A stretch of DNA of 64,000 nucleotides from Fimenecus sp045631225 (GTDB lineage: Bacteria > Bacillota > Clostridia > Oscillospirales > Acutalibacteraceae), in NCBI GenBank assembly GCA_045631225.1, contig JAZQUG010000016.1:46440-110439 (forward strand). Direction: 5' to 3'. The translations under genes and the position numbers were made by a program. Positions 1 through 9,463 of this stretch are shown in pieces. Under the pieces are notes generated by a model, which made no database searches, was not told the origin of the DNA, and saw only the letters and a list, made by a program, of their open reading frames with translations. How positions within the stretch are numbered: the first letter of the stretch is position 1; each line of letters begins with the position of its first letter.

Positions 1-1140
1 CTTTATCGTATGAATTCAATGTCCAACTCAATTGAAAGATGTTTTGTAAGAAGTGGTATTCCATATAGAATTATTGGTGGACATAAGTTCTATGACCGTA
101 TGGAAGTTAAGGATGCATTAGCGTATCTTTCTGTTATTTCAAACCATGATGACAGTGTTCGTCTTGAAAGAATAATTAATGTACCGAAACGTGGAATCGG
201 TGCAACAACAGTCGCAACAGCTAAAGAGATATCAGATGCTTTGAATATAAGCTTATTCCAGGTTTTTAAGACTGCTGATGAATACGAAAAACTCAAAAGA
301 AGTTCACAAAAGCTTATTGAGTTTACACAGATGATTGAAAGCTTTGCAGATTTGCTTAATCGTGAGTCTATGTCATCGGTTTTCATTTCATTACTTGAAG
401 AAACCGGATATAAAGATTATCTTGCAGCAACAGATAAAGAAAAGCTTGAAGACAGACTTCAAAACTTGGATGAATTGAATTCTAACCTTATCAGGTTCAA
501 GGAAGAAAATCCGGAGGGTGAGTTGTCCGATTTCCTTGAAGAAGTTGCGTTGTTGACTGATATTGACAATTATAATGCAGATGCTGATTCTGTTGTTCTT
601 ATGACACTTCATGCATCAAAAGGTCTTGAATTTCCTGTTGTATTTATTCCGGGACTTGAAGAAGGTGTATTCCCGGGAATGCAATCTCTTTACGATTCTT
701 CTGAAATTGAAGAAGAACGAAGACTTGCTTATGTAGGAATTACACGAGCAAAAGAAAAATTATATCTTCTCAATACTCGTTCAAGAATGATTTTTGGGTC
801 AACAAAATATAACAGACCATCAAGATTTTTAGAAGAATTACCAAAGGATTGTTGTGAGGTGCTTGTTAAACCAAAAACACCAATTCGTAATTCTGCAGTT
901 TCAGCAAATATTCAACAATCAAAGCCTGTTACAAGTGGATTTGGTGTCGGATTTAAATCCGGAGTAAAAAAATCAACAGAATCGTTTATGGTTGGTGAAA
1001 CAGTTACTCATAGGGTATTCGGCAAAGGTATGATTGTTTCATTAAAACCAATGGGTAATGATACACTTATAGAAATTGCCTTTGAAAAGGTTGGCACAAA
1101 AAAGATTATGGCAAATATGGGTGTTGTTAAAAAAGTATAA
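1..1140 (+). CDS. pcrA: ATP-dependent DNA helicase PcrA/UvrD, C-terminal part (5' end outside window)
   Basis: SF1A helicase that unwinds DNA during repair and displaces RecA and stalled polymerases. Only about 379 C-terminal residues are present: the frame is open to base 1, so the ATP-binding N-terminal half lies upstream. Visible are helicase motif V (LMTLHASKGLEF, near nt 600) and motif VI (EEERRLAYVGITRAKEKLYL, near nt 710). The last about 55 residues (MVGETVTHRVFGKG...) form the small Tudor-like C-terminal domain typical of PcrA in Gram-positives, which favours PcrA over Rep or RecB. An intrinsic terminator follows directly, and the next gene converges on it. The family call is secure; the true start cannot be seen. 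Confidence 0.95.
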   Translation, partial: LYRMNSMSNSIERCFVRSGIPYRIIGGHKFYDRMEVKDALAYLSVISNHDDSVRLERIINVPKRGIGATTVATAKEISDALNISLFQVFKTADEYEKLKRSSQKLIEFTQMIESFADLLNRESMSSVFISLLEETGYKDYLAATDKEKLEDRLQNLDELNSNLIRFKEENPEGELSDFLEEVALLTDIDNYNADADSVVLMTLHASKGLEFPVVFIPGLEEGVFPGMQSLYDSSEIEEERRLAYVGITRAKEKLYLLNTRSRMIFGSTKYNRPSRFLEELPKDCCEVLVKPKTPIRNSAVSANIQQSKPVTSGFGVGFKSGVKKSTESFMVGETVTHRVFGKGMIVSLKPMGNDTLIEIAFEKVGTKKIMANMGVVKKV

Positions 1141-1144
1141 AATT

Positions 1145-1172
1145 AAGAGGTCACTTTTTGTGGCCTCTTTTT
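1145..1172 (+). terminator. Intrinsic terminator of pcrA
   Basis: Ten-base-pair stem AAGAGGTCAC / GTGGCCTCTT (one G-U pair) with a TTTTT loop, ending in a T run, 4 nt after the pcrA stop codon. Confidence 0.9.
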
Positions 1173-1203
1173 AAATTATATTACTTCTATAATTTTGATT
1201 TTA

Positions 1204-1698
1204 TTATTGACTACGGTCACTTATTTCAACTGCTATGCGTTCGGCGAAATGTTTTTCCACATTTTTGAGAATAATTTCAAGATTGTATGGTATGTCAGCA
1301 CAAAGTGCATCGATTTCATATAATAACTCTTTACTATTTTGTTTCAACTCTTCGTCATCGTCAGCTATAAGTTCTTCCAAATCATACTTTTTTCCATCAA
1401 CACAAACTGTTCTGCAATCAAAATGGTCAGGAAAACTAAATGATAATTCAGGATATATGTTGTGTAAATCTGTAAGTTCAATATAATTACCAGTTATAAC
1501 ACCGTATTGACCATCTAAAAACTCGGGGTCATTGTAATCATTTATATATTCAAGATTATCTTTGTCTTCATCAAAATAATCATTTAAGAAATCGAAAAAT
1601 GTTTCAGTAAGTTTTTCATCGTTAAAAACAATATTGATTGCATCTTCAATGTTATTATTTTCTTCAATTTTTTCTAATTCTTTTCTTGTAAATTTCAT
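1204..1698 (-). CDS. Hypothetical acidic protein (164 aa)
   Basis: Function not recognised. The start at 1698 (MKFTRKELEK...) is chosen because AAGGT lies 6 nt upstream; a longer frame back to 1761 would overlap rodA and has no ribosome site. The protein is strongly acidic, with Asp/Glu-rich stretches (e.g. DEDKD near residue 44 and DDDEEL near 116), no signal peptide, no membrane segment and no cysteine pattern. It follows rodA by 19 nt and is probably the last gene of the DUF4091-rodA transcript. The composition suggests a soluble cytoplasmic protein, perhaps an orphan of a small clostridial family. Nothing ties it to a reaction. Confidence 0.7.
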   Translation of the reverse strand: MKFTRKELEKIEENNNIEDAINIVFNDEKLTETFFDFLNDYFDEDKDNLEYINDYNDPEFLDGQYGVITGNYIELTDLHNIYPELSFSFPDHFDCRTVCVDGKKYDLEELIADDDEELKQNSKELLYEIDALCADIPYNLEIILKNVEKHFAERIAVEISDRSQ

Positions 1699-1717
1699 AT
1701 TATACCTTGTGATATTA

Positions 1718-2899
1718 TTATATTTCCGAAAATGGATTGTAAATATTTGACTGACTAACATGAATCATATCTCTCTGCTGATTATATCTGTAAAAGCTTA
1801 AAATCAGACCAATTGAGAAATAAATACAGAGATTAGATGAACCGCCTGCACTGAAAAACGGCAGGGTAATACCAATAACAGGTAAAAGCATAAGACACAT
1901 ACCTATATTGATGATAACTTGTCCTATAATCATAGCAGCAACACCATAGCACATAACTTTTGTATTACCGATATTGTCATGTCTGCCTGTGTTAATAACT
2001 CTCAACACAATAAATGTCAGAATAAGTAGTGCGATTATACATCCGATTAAACCGAGCTCTTCTCCTATGACGGTGAAAATCATATCGTTTTCTGCTTCAG
2101 GTATAGCATCAGGTGTCTGTGTAAGTGAACCGTTGAATAGACCTTGACCTGTTATTCCACCGCCGCCAAGGGCTGCAAGTCCTCTTTTTTGCTGATAAAT
2201 AATATCGGGATATAAATCAGGATAGGCGAGGGCTAAGAATCTTTCTTTTTGAATATTATCAAGTAAAAATATCCATGCAAGAGGAAGTGCTGCTAATACT
2301 AAAAGTCCGCCACCTAAAAAGTATCCCCAATGAAGCCCTGCAACAAAGAGCATTGCAACAGTAATTATCATAAAGACGAGAGCAGAACCCATGTCACCGG
2401 ATTTTATAACCAAAGCAATTGGTATTAGTGCATGAACTGCAAGCTGTGCAATAGAAAAAGGATGATTTATATTCCCTTTAAGCTTTTCAAGATGTACACC
2501 AAAAGTAATAATAAAGCCGATTTTTACTATTTCAGATGGTTGGAAATAAATTGAACCAAACTTAATCCATGTCTTGGCATCAGGTCGTTCAAGAGGTCCG
2601 ACACCGATTACAAACAGTAAAAGCATAATTCCGATACATACTAAACCGATTAACGGAGCTAATTTAAAGATAAACTCGTAGTCAATAATTGAAATTATTA
2701 ATGCTATTACAATACCTGCACAAACAGCTGCTGCCATAACAATGGAGTCTCGTGAAAGAATTCCACCATCACCGACAGTCCACTTTGTTGCACTCATAAC
2801 AGATAAACAGCCAAAGGCTGAAGCTAACATACAGAGTAGCAAAAGTAATTTATCAGTTTCTTTTATAAAATTTTTTAGTTCTTTAAAAGCTTGTTTCAT
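1718..2899 (-). CDS. rodA: SEDS-family peptidoglycan glycosyltransferase, RodA/FtsW type
   Basis: SEDS proteins polymerise lipid II into glycan strands in the cytoplasmic membrane, working with a class B penicillin-binding protein. The 393 residues contain about ten hydrophobic segments. The family signatures FQPSEIVKIG (about residue 120) and the loop ENDMIFTVIGEELG are present; the Asp in the latter (about residue 272) matches the catalytic Asp of RodA/FtsW. Near the C-terminus LPFFSAGGSSNL corresponds to the conserved P-F-x-S-x-GGSS motif. Its ATG overlaps the stop of the DUF4091 gene by 4 bp (ATGA), so the two are translationally coupled. No PBP is adjacent. RodA is preferred over FtsW or SpoVE because no mur or fts genes are near, but sequence alone does not settle this. 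Confidence 0.88.
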   Translation of the reverse strand: MKQAFKELKNFIKETDKLLLLLCMLASAFGCLSVMSATKWTVGDGGILSRDSIVMAAAVCAGIVIALIISIIDYEFIFKLAPLIGLVCIGIMLLLFVIGVGPLERPDAKTWIKFGSIYFQPSEIVKIGFIITFGVHLEKLKGNINHPFSIAQLAVHALIPIALVIKSGDMGSALVFMIITVAMLFVAGLHWGYFLGGGLLVLAALPLAWIFLLDNIQKERFLALAYPDLYPDIIYQQKRGLAALGGGGITGQGLFNGSLTQTPDAIPEAENDMIFTVIGEELGLIGCIIALLILTFIVLRVINTGRHDNIGNTKVMCYGVAAMIIGQVIINIGMCLMLLPVIGITLPFFSAGGSSNLCIYFSIGLILSFYRYNQQRDMIHVSQSNIYNPFSEI

Positions 2900-4521
2900 T
2901 TTATATTTTCCTTAATTGCGTAATTGATTTTTTCTCGTATGTTTAACATCCATTCATTCGAATGTGGATAATCAGAAAAAGTTAATTTATTTTTTTCATC
3001 AATTATTTTTAAACATAATTCTTTATTTGTCACTTTTGCAAGTGAATTTAGTGCTGCCATATCTTGTAATGCATCATAAAAGACTTTTAATCTTATAGAG
3101 TGATATGCAGTACCGTTTTTAGCAGGATAAACAACATAACTGTCTCCTGAAGGGAATTTTCCGCCTGCATCACTTACTTTATATGGGTCTATAAGGGATT
3201 TTGATAACTGTGTATAATAGAAGTTGTAACCCCAATGTAAGAATCCTTTGATATCATATTTGAACATCTGATAACCGATAACTCTGGTTCTGATTGAGTC
3301 GTTACAGAAAAATCTGTTTGAAACATTCTTTTTATTCTGTGCACTACAATAATAGGTCCATAGTTCATTGGTTTTGCCAATAAAATGATTGATATGGTCA
3401 TTTGATGGGATTGGTGTTGTAACAATGCCAAGTCTGTAAAACCATACGTCTGATAATGCATCTACAATCTTATATCCTTTATATAATTTGTGAATCAGTT
3501 TAGATGCTTTTGAATATGAATAAAGCATTGAAAAATTAGGTTCATCACTTACGTGAATAAGAACGTTTTCTTTAAGTTTATTTACTTCAAGGTAATTTTT
3601 CAATTCAACAGAAAATTCTTTCAAGAATCTGACATATTCTTTTGAAGTTGCTTTTGTTTCCCATCCGAAGATTTTCTTGTATTCACCATCAACAGTAGCC
3701 ATTATTTTAGGTGCATGCTTTGCGCCCCATTGAGTAAAAAAGTGTGAAAGTTCGAAATATTCTATTCCACATCTTTTAGACATTTCAATCCACTTAGTTA
3801 ATTTATCAAAGTTAAAAGAATATTTTCCGTTTTTAAAAGTAATATCAACTAACTGAACTGTTGGTCGTTCTTTCCCTATTTCAGTATCAAGAGGTGGAGT
3901 GAAGATTGGTGTAAGTACACAATTCATTCCGTATTCATTTGCTGTTTTTAAAAAGTTTTCAGTTATTCTCCAATATTCATTGCTGAATACATCAACATTG
4001 TAGTAAGACATCAAACAGTCTGTATGAAACCAGTTTGTATATATGAAATCATTAAAATTAAGCTTACAATCTATAATTTCAATATTTAAACTGTTTTCAG
4101 CTAGTGTTGTTATTTTACTATGTATTTTTATATTAAGTCTGTGGATTCCGACAAGATTTTCGTTTGCTTTAATCTCGACCCAGAAAACATTAATTCCTTT
4201 ATGAAACGAAATTTCATCTGAAACAGGTAAGAGCAAATCAGGATAATAACCATCATCACTGAAACGGTAATAATCATCAGCATCTTTTGCCATAGGAAAA
4301 TCAGATTTGATATGTTCAACGGAAGATATTGTTACAGATTCAAATGGAGAGTCAATAATAATATTACCTGTAAAATCAGCTTTGCTTTCAACTGCAATCT
4401 GAAATGATTTCACTTCATTTTTCAACATAGAAAATCCTGAATAATCATTTTCAGGTAATTTGTCATTATGGTATATTTTTTCAAGGGAAGATAAAACTTT
4501 TAAAGTAACTTTTTCACTCAT
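2896..4521 (-). CDS. DUF4091 domain protein, glycoside-hydrolase-like (541 aa)
   Basis: Resembles the DUF4091 family related to GH123-type beta-N-acetylgalactosaminidases. An N-terminal beta-rich region (about residues 1-150) is followed by a probable TIM-barrel with aromatic-rich motifs: TNWFHTDCL near 160, HFFTQWGAKHAP near 260, and HVSDEP near 326, where the Asp-Glu pair is the likely catalytic site. There is no signal peptide or membrane segment, so the enzyme appears cytoplasmic and would act on imported or recycled sugars. AGGAGC precedes the ATG. Its stop overlaps the rodA start by 4 bp, an unusual partnership. Substrate is unknown; the fold assignment is from remembered family features. 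Confidence 0.75.
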   Translation of the reverse strand: MSEKVTLKVLSSLEKIYHNDKLPENDYSGFSMLKNEVKSFQIAVESKADFTGNIIIDSPFESVTISSVEHIKSDFPMAKDADDYYRFSDDGYYPDLLLPVSDEISFHKGINVFWVEIKANENLVGIHRLNIKIHSKITTLAENSLNIEIIDCKLNFNDFIYTNWFHTDCLMSYYNVDVFSNEYWRITENFLKTANEYGMNCVLTPIFTPPLDTEIGKERPTVQLVDITFKNGKYSFNFDKLTKWIEMSKRCGIEYFELSHFFTQWGAKHAPKIMATVDGEYKKIFGWETKATSKEYVRFLKEFSVELKNYLEVNKLKENVLIHVSDEPNFSMLYSYSKASKLIHKLYKGYKIVDALSDVWFYRLGIVTTPIPSNDHINHFIGKTNELWTYYCSAQNKKNVSNRFFCNDSIRTRVIGYQMFKYDIKGFLHWGYNFYYTQLSKSLIDPYKVSDAGGKFPSGDSYVVYPAKNGTAYHSIRLKVFYDALQDMAALNSLAKVTNKELCLKIIDEKNKLTFSDYPHSNEWMLNIREKINYAIKENIK

Positions 4522-4549
4522 AATTATGCTCCTATTTGTTTCTTTATCT

Positions 4550-4578
4550 ATTTTATCTTATTTTAGAATATTTGTAAA
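4550..4578 (-). promoter_or_regulatory. Sigma-A-type promoter for the DUF4091-rodA operon
   Basis: On the minus strand TTTACA (4573-4578) and TAAAAT (4550-4555) are separated by exactly 17 nt, about 30 nt upstream of the ATG at 4521. Confidence 0.65.
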
Positions 4579-4608
4579 GAATTTCGTGTTTTCATTTTAT
4601 TATATATC

Positions 4609-4637
4609 TTGCTAATTTAATATTATAGTGGTAAAAT
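4609..4637 (+). promoter_or_regulatory. Sigma-A-type promoter for typA
   Basis: TTGCTA (4609-4614), 17-nt spacer, TAAAAT (4632-4637), 33 nt before the typA start. It diverges from the promoter at 4550-4578. Confidence 0.6.
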
Positions 4638-4670
4638 ATTCTGTAAGTAATTCAATGAAGGTGAATTTGT

Positions 4671-6491
4671 TTGAAAAAAAGAGAAGATGTAAGAAATATA
4701 GCGATTATTGCTCACGTTGACCACGGTAAAACAACATTGGTTGATGAGCTTTTGAAACAAAGTGGTATTTTCAGAACAAATGAAGTTGTTCAGGACAGAG
4801 TAATGGATTCCAATGACCTTGAAAGAGAAAGAGGAATCACAATTCTTTCAAAAAACACATCAGTTCATTATAAAGATATTAAAATTAACATTGTTGACAC
4901 TCCGGGGCATGCTGATTTTGGTGGAGAAGTTGAACGAATCTTAATGATGGTTGATGGTGTTTTGTTACTTGTTGATGCTTTTGAGGGTTGTATGCCTCAG
5001 ACACGATTTGTTTTGAAAAAAGCACTTGGACTTAATAAAAAAGTTTTAGTTGTTGTTAATAAAATTGACAGACCCGGTGCTCGCCCTGCAGAAGTAATTG
5101 ATGAAGTACTTGATTTGTTTATTGAACTTGGTGCAAGTGATGAACAGATTGAATTTCCTGTTATTTATGCATCAGCAAGAGATGGCTATTCTTCAGCTGA
5201 CCCATCAGTCCGTGAAGGTGATTTAAGACCATTATTTGATGCGATTATTGATAATATTGAACCTCCTGTCGGTGATTCAGAAGCACCTCTTCAGGTATTG
5301 TTTTCAAGCCTTGATTATGATGATTATATTGGTCGAATCGGTGTTGGCAGAGTAGAACGAGGCAATATTAAAAGAAATGATTCATTGGTTCTATGTAAAC
5401 AGGATGGAACTCAGCAAAATGTTAAGATTTCACGACTTTATCAGTTTGAAGGTCTTAAACGAGTTGAAGTTGAATCAGCATCAGTTGGTGATATAATCTG
5501 TGTTTCAGGTATTACAGATATAAATATTGGTGAAACACTCTGTTCACCTGATTGTATTGACCCACTTCCATTCATCAAAATTGATGAACCTACAATTTCA
5601 ATGAATTTTATTGTCAATGATAGTCCGTTTGCAGGTAAGGAAGGTAAATTTGTAACTTCAAGAAATCTTCGTGACAGACTTTTTAAAGAGGTAGAAACAA
5701 ATGTCAGTATGAGGGTTGAGGAAACTGAATCAACCGATACATTTAAGGTTTCCGGTCGTGGTGAGTTACATTTATCTATTCTTATTGAGACAATGCGTCG
5801 CCAGGGATATGAATTTCAGGTTTCCCGTCCAAAAGTTATTACAAAAATGAAAGACGGTGTTCTTTTAGAACCAATCGAATTGTTGATTATTGAAGTACCT
5901 GAAGAATATGTGGGTTCTGTTATGATGAAAATAGGTTCTCGTCGTGGTGAACTCGAAAATATGGGTACACGAGAGGGTGGAACAACACATCTTGAGTTTA
6001 AAATCCCCGCAAGAGGCCTTATTGGTTACCGTTCTGAATTTATGACTGATACTAACGGTAACGGTATTATGAATAACCTTTTTTCAGGATATGAACCTTA
6101 TAAAGGTGATATTGAAACTCGTGAAAGAGGTTCTATTGTTGCTCACGAAACAGGCGAAAGTACAGCATACGGTTTATTCAATACTCAGGACAGAGGTCGT
6201 CTTTTCATAGGACCGGGTGTTCCTGTTTATGAAGGTATGATTGTGGGTGAGTGTTCTAAAAATGAGGATTTGACTTGTAATATTTGTAAAACAAAGCATC
6301 TTACAAATACACGAGCTTCCGGTTCGGATGATGCTTTAAGATTAGTACCTCATACAATATTAAGTCTTGAACAATCAATGGAATTTATCAAAGATGATGA
6401 ACTTATGGAAGTTACTCCGGATAATATCAGACTTCGTAAAATGATTCTTTCTAAAGATTTAAGACTTAAACAGCAGTTTAAGAAGAATTAA
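4671..6491 (+). CDS. typA: Translational GTPase TypA/BipA
   Basis: Ribosome-associated GTPase related to EF-G, needed for 50S assembly and growth under stress. The G domain holds the P-loop AHVDHGKTT (residues 14-22), switch I RGITI, DTPGHADF and NKID. The usual domain 2, two EF-G-like domains and the BipA-specific C-terminal domain fill out the family-typical 606 residues. The start is TTG at 4671 (KKREDVRNIAII), supported by GAAGGTG about 7 nt upstream; there is no ATG nearby in frame. It leads a probable operon with the MreB homologue 15 nt downstream. Confidence 0.96.
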   Translation: MKKREDVRNIAIIAHVDHGKTTLVDELLKQSGIFRTNEVVQDRVMDSNDLERERGITILSKNTSVHYKDIKINIVDTPGHADFGGEVERILMMVDGVLLLVDAFEGCMPQTRFVLKKALGLNKKVLVVVNKIDRPGARPAEVIDEVLDLFIELGASDEQIEFPVIYASARDGYSSADPSVREGDLRPLFDAIIDNIEPPVGDSEAPLQVLFSSLDYDDYIGRIGVGRVERGNIKRNDSLVLCKQDGTQQNVKISRLYQFEGLKRVEVESASVGDIICVSGITDINIGETLCSPDCIDPLPFIKIDEPTISMNFIVNDSPFAGKEGKFVTSRNLRDRLFKEVETNVSMRVEETESTDTFKVSGRGELHLSILIETMRRQGYEFQVSRPKVITKMKDGVLLEPIELLIIEVPEEYVGSVMMKIGSRRGELENMGTREGGTTHLEFKIPARGLIGYRSEFMTDTNGNGIMNNLFSGYEPYKGDIETRERGSIVAHETGESTAYGLFNTQDRGRLFIGPGVPVYEGMIVGECSKNEDLTCNICKTKHLTNTRASGSDDALRLVPHTILSLEQSMEFIKDDELMEVTPDNIRLRKMILSKDLRLKQQFKKN

Positions 6492-6506
6492 AAAGGGGAT
6501 GATGCT

Positions 6507-7541
6507 TTGAGAGGAATGAAAATCGGTATTGATTTTGGTTCGTATTCCCTTAAAATTTATGCTGAAGGTAAAGGTATTGTTGTTGATGAACCGTCAATTG
6601 TTGCGATTGATAATCAGACAGGTAATCCCATTGCTTTTGGTAAGGCAGCTGACAATGTGTATGGCAGATGCTCTGATGACATAAGCATTTCAAAAGTAAT
6701 ACAGAACGGTGTTGTTTCTGACTTCGTTATGGCTGAAAGAATGTTAAGATATTATATTCAACGTGTTTGCGGTAACAGAATATATAAACCTAATATAATT
6801 CTTTCCTTACCATCAGGTGTTTCAGGTCTTGAAAAAAAGACATTGCTTGACGTTGTTACTTTGGCTGGTGCAGGACGAGTTTGTATGGTTGAAGGAGTTC
6901 TGGCATCTGCTTTTGGTTGTGACTTTGCTAATGATAATCTTGGCGGCAGAATGGTTCTTGATATCGGACACCATGTCACCGAATATGCTATTGTATCTAT
7001 GGGTGGAATCGGTGCAAAAGGAACCATCAGGCACGGTAGTTATGATATTGATAAAGCAATTATCAATCATTTAAGAAAAGACAGAGATATTCTAATCGGA
7101 CCACATACTGCACGAGAAATAAAAAATAAGATTACTTCTGCAGAAAAGCGAGAATGTGAAACAGCTATTTTTGTATCGGGAAAAAGTGCTCTTGATAACT
7201 TACCGATATCTTTTGAGATTACGTCAACTGAGGTTTATCCCTTTGTCGACGAGCAAATTGATATTATTATCAAAGAAATTCATCAGGATATATTAAAAAT
7301 TTCACCTGACTTATTGTCAGATGCTTCTGATAATGGTATAATGCTTTGTGGTGGTGGCTCATTAATTTTTGACATTGCTGACAGATTGTCCAAACAATTA
7401 AGTATAAGATGTGAATATGTTGATGAACCAAGACTTGCCAAAATCAAGGGTTTAGGTTATCTTATAAATAATGATAAATGGTTAGATGATAATGGATATC
7501 GTTTCATCTTCAGGGATGAAATAAATGATAGATTTAATTAG
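6507..7541 (+). CDS. MreB/Mbl-family actin-like protein
   Basis: Bacterial actin homologue, probably a membrane-associated filament that positions wall synthesis. The 344 residues show phosphate-1 loop GIDFGSYSLKIY (residues 7-18), GKGIVVDEPSIVAI as in MreB, phosphate-2 loop LDIGHHVTEYA and the adenosine motif GIMLCGGGSLI. GIDFGSYS and LDIGHH replace the more usual GIDLGT and DIGGGT of MreB, so this is a divergent paralogue. AGGGG at 6493-6497 sits 9 nt before TTG at 6507; the ATG at 6516 is the alternative start. mreC and mreD are not adjacent. A DnaK- or EutJ-like role is less likely given the MreB-type N-terminal strand. Confidence 0.82.
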   Translation: MRGMKIGIDFGSYSLKIYAEGKGIVVDEPSIVAIDNQTGNPIAFGKAADNVYGRCSDDISISKVIQNGVVSDFVMAERMLRYYIQRVCGNRIYKPNIILSLPSGVSGLEKKTLLDVVTLAGAGRVCMVEGVLASAFGCDFANDNLGGRMVLDIGHHVTEYAIVSMGGIGAKGTIRHGSYDIDKAIINHLRKDRDILIGPHTAREIKNKITSAEKRECETAIFVSGKSALDNLPISFEITSTEVYPFVDEQIDIIIKEIHQDILKISPDLLSDASDNGIMLCGGGSLIFDIADRLSKQLSIRCEYVDEPRLAKIKGLGYLINNDKWLDDNGYRFIFRDEINDRFN

Positions 7542-7560
7542 AAGAAGGTAGGATGTTATT

Positions 7561-9387
7561 ATGAAAAAAATCACAAAATCAATTCTTTCATTGTTGCTTT
7601 GTGTTTGTATGGTAATGCCGATGTTTGTATTTCCTGCAAGTGCAGAGGAATCTTATGAAACTGCAGCAGAATTTGTTGCAGCATCTGACACAGGTGTTGA
7701 AGTTGATGAAGATTTACAGACAAAGATTTTTCTTTACAAAGTACTTAATGTTGTAAGTGATTTCTTTATAAACAGTGTACTTGGTAAGGCTCTTTGTATT
7801 GTTGTTCCTGACTCAGCAGCTGTTCTTGATTATGAAGAATTTGACATTGATTCTTATGAGAATTTCTATCCTGGTATGGATAAGTTTATTGACGAACCAC
7901 AGGGTGACAAGGTTTGGAGCCTCGGTTATGGTAAAGCTTCAATTCTTCCGTCAAATTTTGGTGAAAAGTCATATGCAAAAGGTGCTTACATACCATATGT
8001 TTACGGTAACGAAATGTACAAAGATGACGATGGTAAATACGAAGACTTGATGGCAAGAGTTATTGTTATGAATGACGGTTCAGGCAGAGGTAACGTTGTA
8101 TTTATCGCTGTTGACGCTATGGGACTTGCTAACTCTGACGTTCGTGTTATCCGTGAAGGCTTAAAGGAAATTGCAAAAGCAAATAATATTGTAAGCATTA
8201 ACGTTTCTTGTACTCATATTCATACAGGTATTGACTCTCAGGGCGTTTGGACTGACCCTATCGGATGTCTCGTAAATAATGTAATGACTAACGATGTTAA
8301 ATATGGTGTTCCTCGTGATTTCATTGACTCATTGGTTTCAGGTACACAGAAAGCATTGAAGAGTGCTCTTGCTGATATGACAACAGGTAAAATGTACTAT
8401 TCAAAGATAGATATTGAAGATTATCTCTTTGACCGTACAGCTCCTATTTCATTTGATACAAATATGTACAAGCTTGAATTTGTACCATTTGCAAAGAGTA
8501 AAACTCCAACAATTATTGCTACTTTCGGATGTCATCCTGAATCAGCAAGCTTTGACTGGAATCAGGACGAAAGTGACCCATTAAAGCTTGACAGAAAATT
8601 CACAGCTGACTGTATCTGGTACATGGAAAAGCTTATGAATTCAGCAGGATATAACTTTATTTTCCTTCAGGGTAATGTTTCAACTGTTTCATCAGCAAGA
8701 TCTCTTTCAGGTGATGAGCTTGATGGAAGTGCACACTATCATGCAATGCGTTACGGTTATGAAATCGGTTATATTCTTCTTGGTATGAGTATGACAAAGT
8801 CTGAAAGAATTGATCTTAACGATAAAACAGGTGATAAGCTCGGAGTTAAGAAATATTCAGGCCAGGAAGATTATACAATCTGGTATGAAGGTCTTCCAAC
8901 TGTTAAGAAAGAAGAAGTAAAACCTGTTCTTAATGTAAAATCAAAGCAGTTCACAGTACAGATTGAAAACAATGTTGTAGGACTTCTCGGTAAAACATCA
9001 ATTGCTGATAACCTTGTTCTTAAGGATGATAACTGGAATTATTATACAGTAACTGAAGTTGGTTACCTTGAAATCGGTGACAATATGAAGGTTTATATGA
9101 GCCCGGGTGAAACATTCGGTGAGCTTCTTTTAGGCGGTAACGGTGCAAAGGGATTCCCAATGAAGCCTATCAGAGAATACACAGGCGAAGATATTATCAT
9201 TATGGACCTTATGAATGATGCAGCAGGTTATGTTGCAAACGAGGCTAACTTTGTTATGGCCGGTTTCCAGTATAATGAACTCACAGGCGGATTTGATGAC
9301 GATACATGGTGCCTTATCTCTTACGGTAAGCATGCAGGTACAACATTCATCAAGAATTTCTATGAAGTTTACGACAGCGTAAGATAA
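7561..9387 (+). CDS. Secreted neutral/alkaline ceramidase-like protein (608 aa)
   Basis: Resembles the neutral ceramidase family, zinc amidases that split ceramide into sphingosine and fatty acid. Residues 1-28 form a classic signal peptide (MKK..., hydrophobic core, ASA before EE), so it is exported. Family landmarks are GKASILP near 125, the metal-binding SCTHIHTG (about 215-222, compare S-H-T-H-S-G), and FGCHPESAS near 320. There is no LPXTG or SLH domain. AGGTAGGATG precedes the ATG, 19 nt after the MreB homologue. Substrate specificity is inferred only; in a gut organism it might act on host or dietary sphingolipids, or on another N-acylated lipid. Confidence 0.72.
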   Translation: MKKITKSILSLLLCVCMVMPMFVFPASAEESYETAAEFVAASDTGVEVDEDLQTKIFLYKVLNVVSDFFINSVLGKALCIVVPDSAAVLDYEEFDIDSYENFYPGMDKFIDEPQGDKVWSLGYGKASILPSNFGEKSYAKGAYIPYVYGNEMYKDDDGKYEDLMARVIVMNDGSGRGNVVFIAVDAMGLANSDVRVIREGLKEIAKANNIVSINVSCTHIHTGIDSQGVWTDPIGCLVNNVMTNDVKYGVPRDFIDSLVSGTQKALKSALADMTTGKMYYSKIDIEDYLFDRTAPISFDTNMYKLEFVPFAKSKTPTIIATFGCHPESASFDWNQDESDPLKLDRKFTADCIWYMEKLMNSAGYNFIFLQGNVSTVSSARSLSGDELDGSAHYHAMRYGYEIGYILLGMSMTKSERIDLNDKTGDKLGVKKYSGQEDYTIWYEGLPTVKKEEVKPVLNVKSKQFTVQIENNVVGLLGKTSIADNLVLKDDNWNYYTVTEVGYLEIGDNMKVYMSPGETFGELLLGGNGAKGFPMKPIREYTGEDIIIMDLMNDAAGYVANEANFVMAGFQYNELTGGFDDDTWCLISYGKHAGTTFIKNFYEVYDSVR

Positions 9388-9398
9388 ATAATATTTAG

Positions 9399-9426
9399 GA
9401 CGGAGTTTCACGACTCCGTCTTTTTT
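9399..9426 (+). terminator. Intrinsic terminator after the ceramidase-like gene
   Basis: Perfect 8-bp stem GACGGAGT / ACTCCGTC with loop TTCACG, followed by six T residues. Confidence 0.92.
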
Positions 9427-9463
9427 GTAATATTCTAATTATAATTTGTAGGGGAGATTATAA

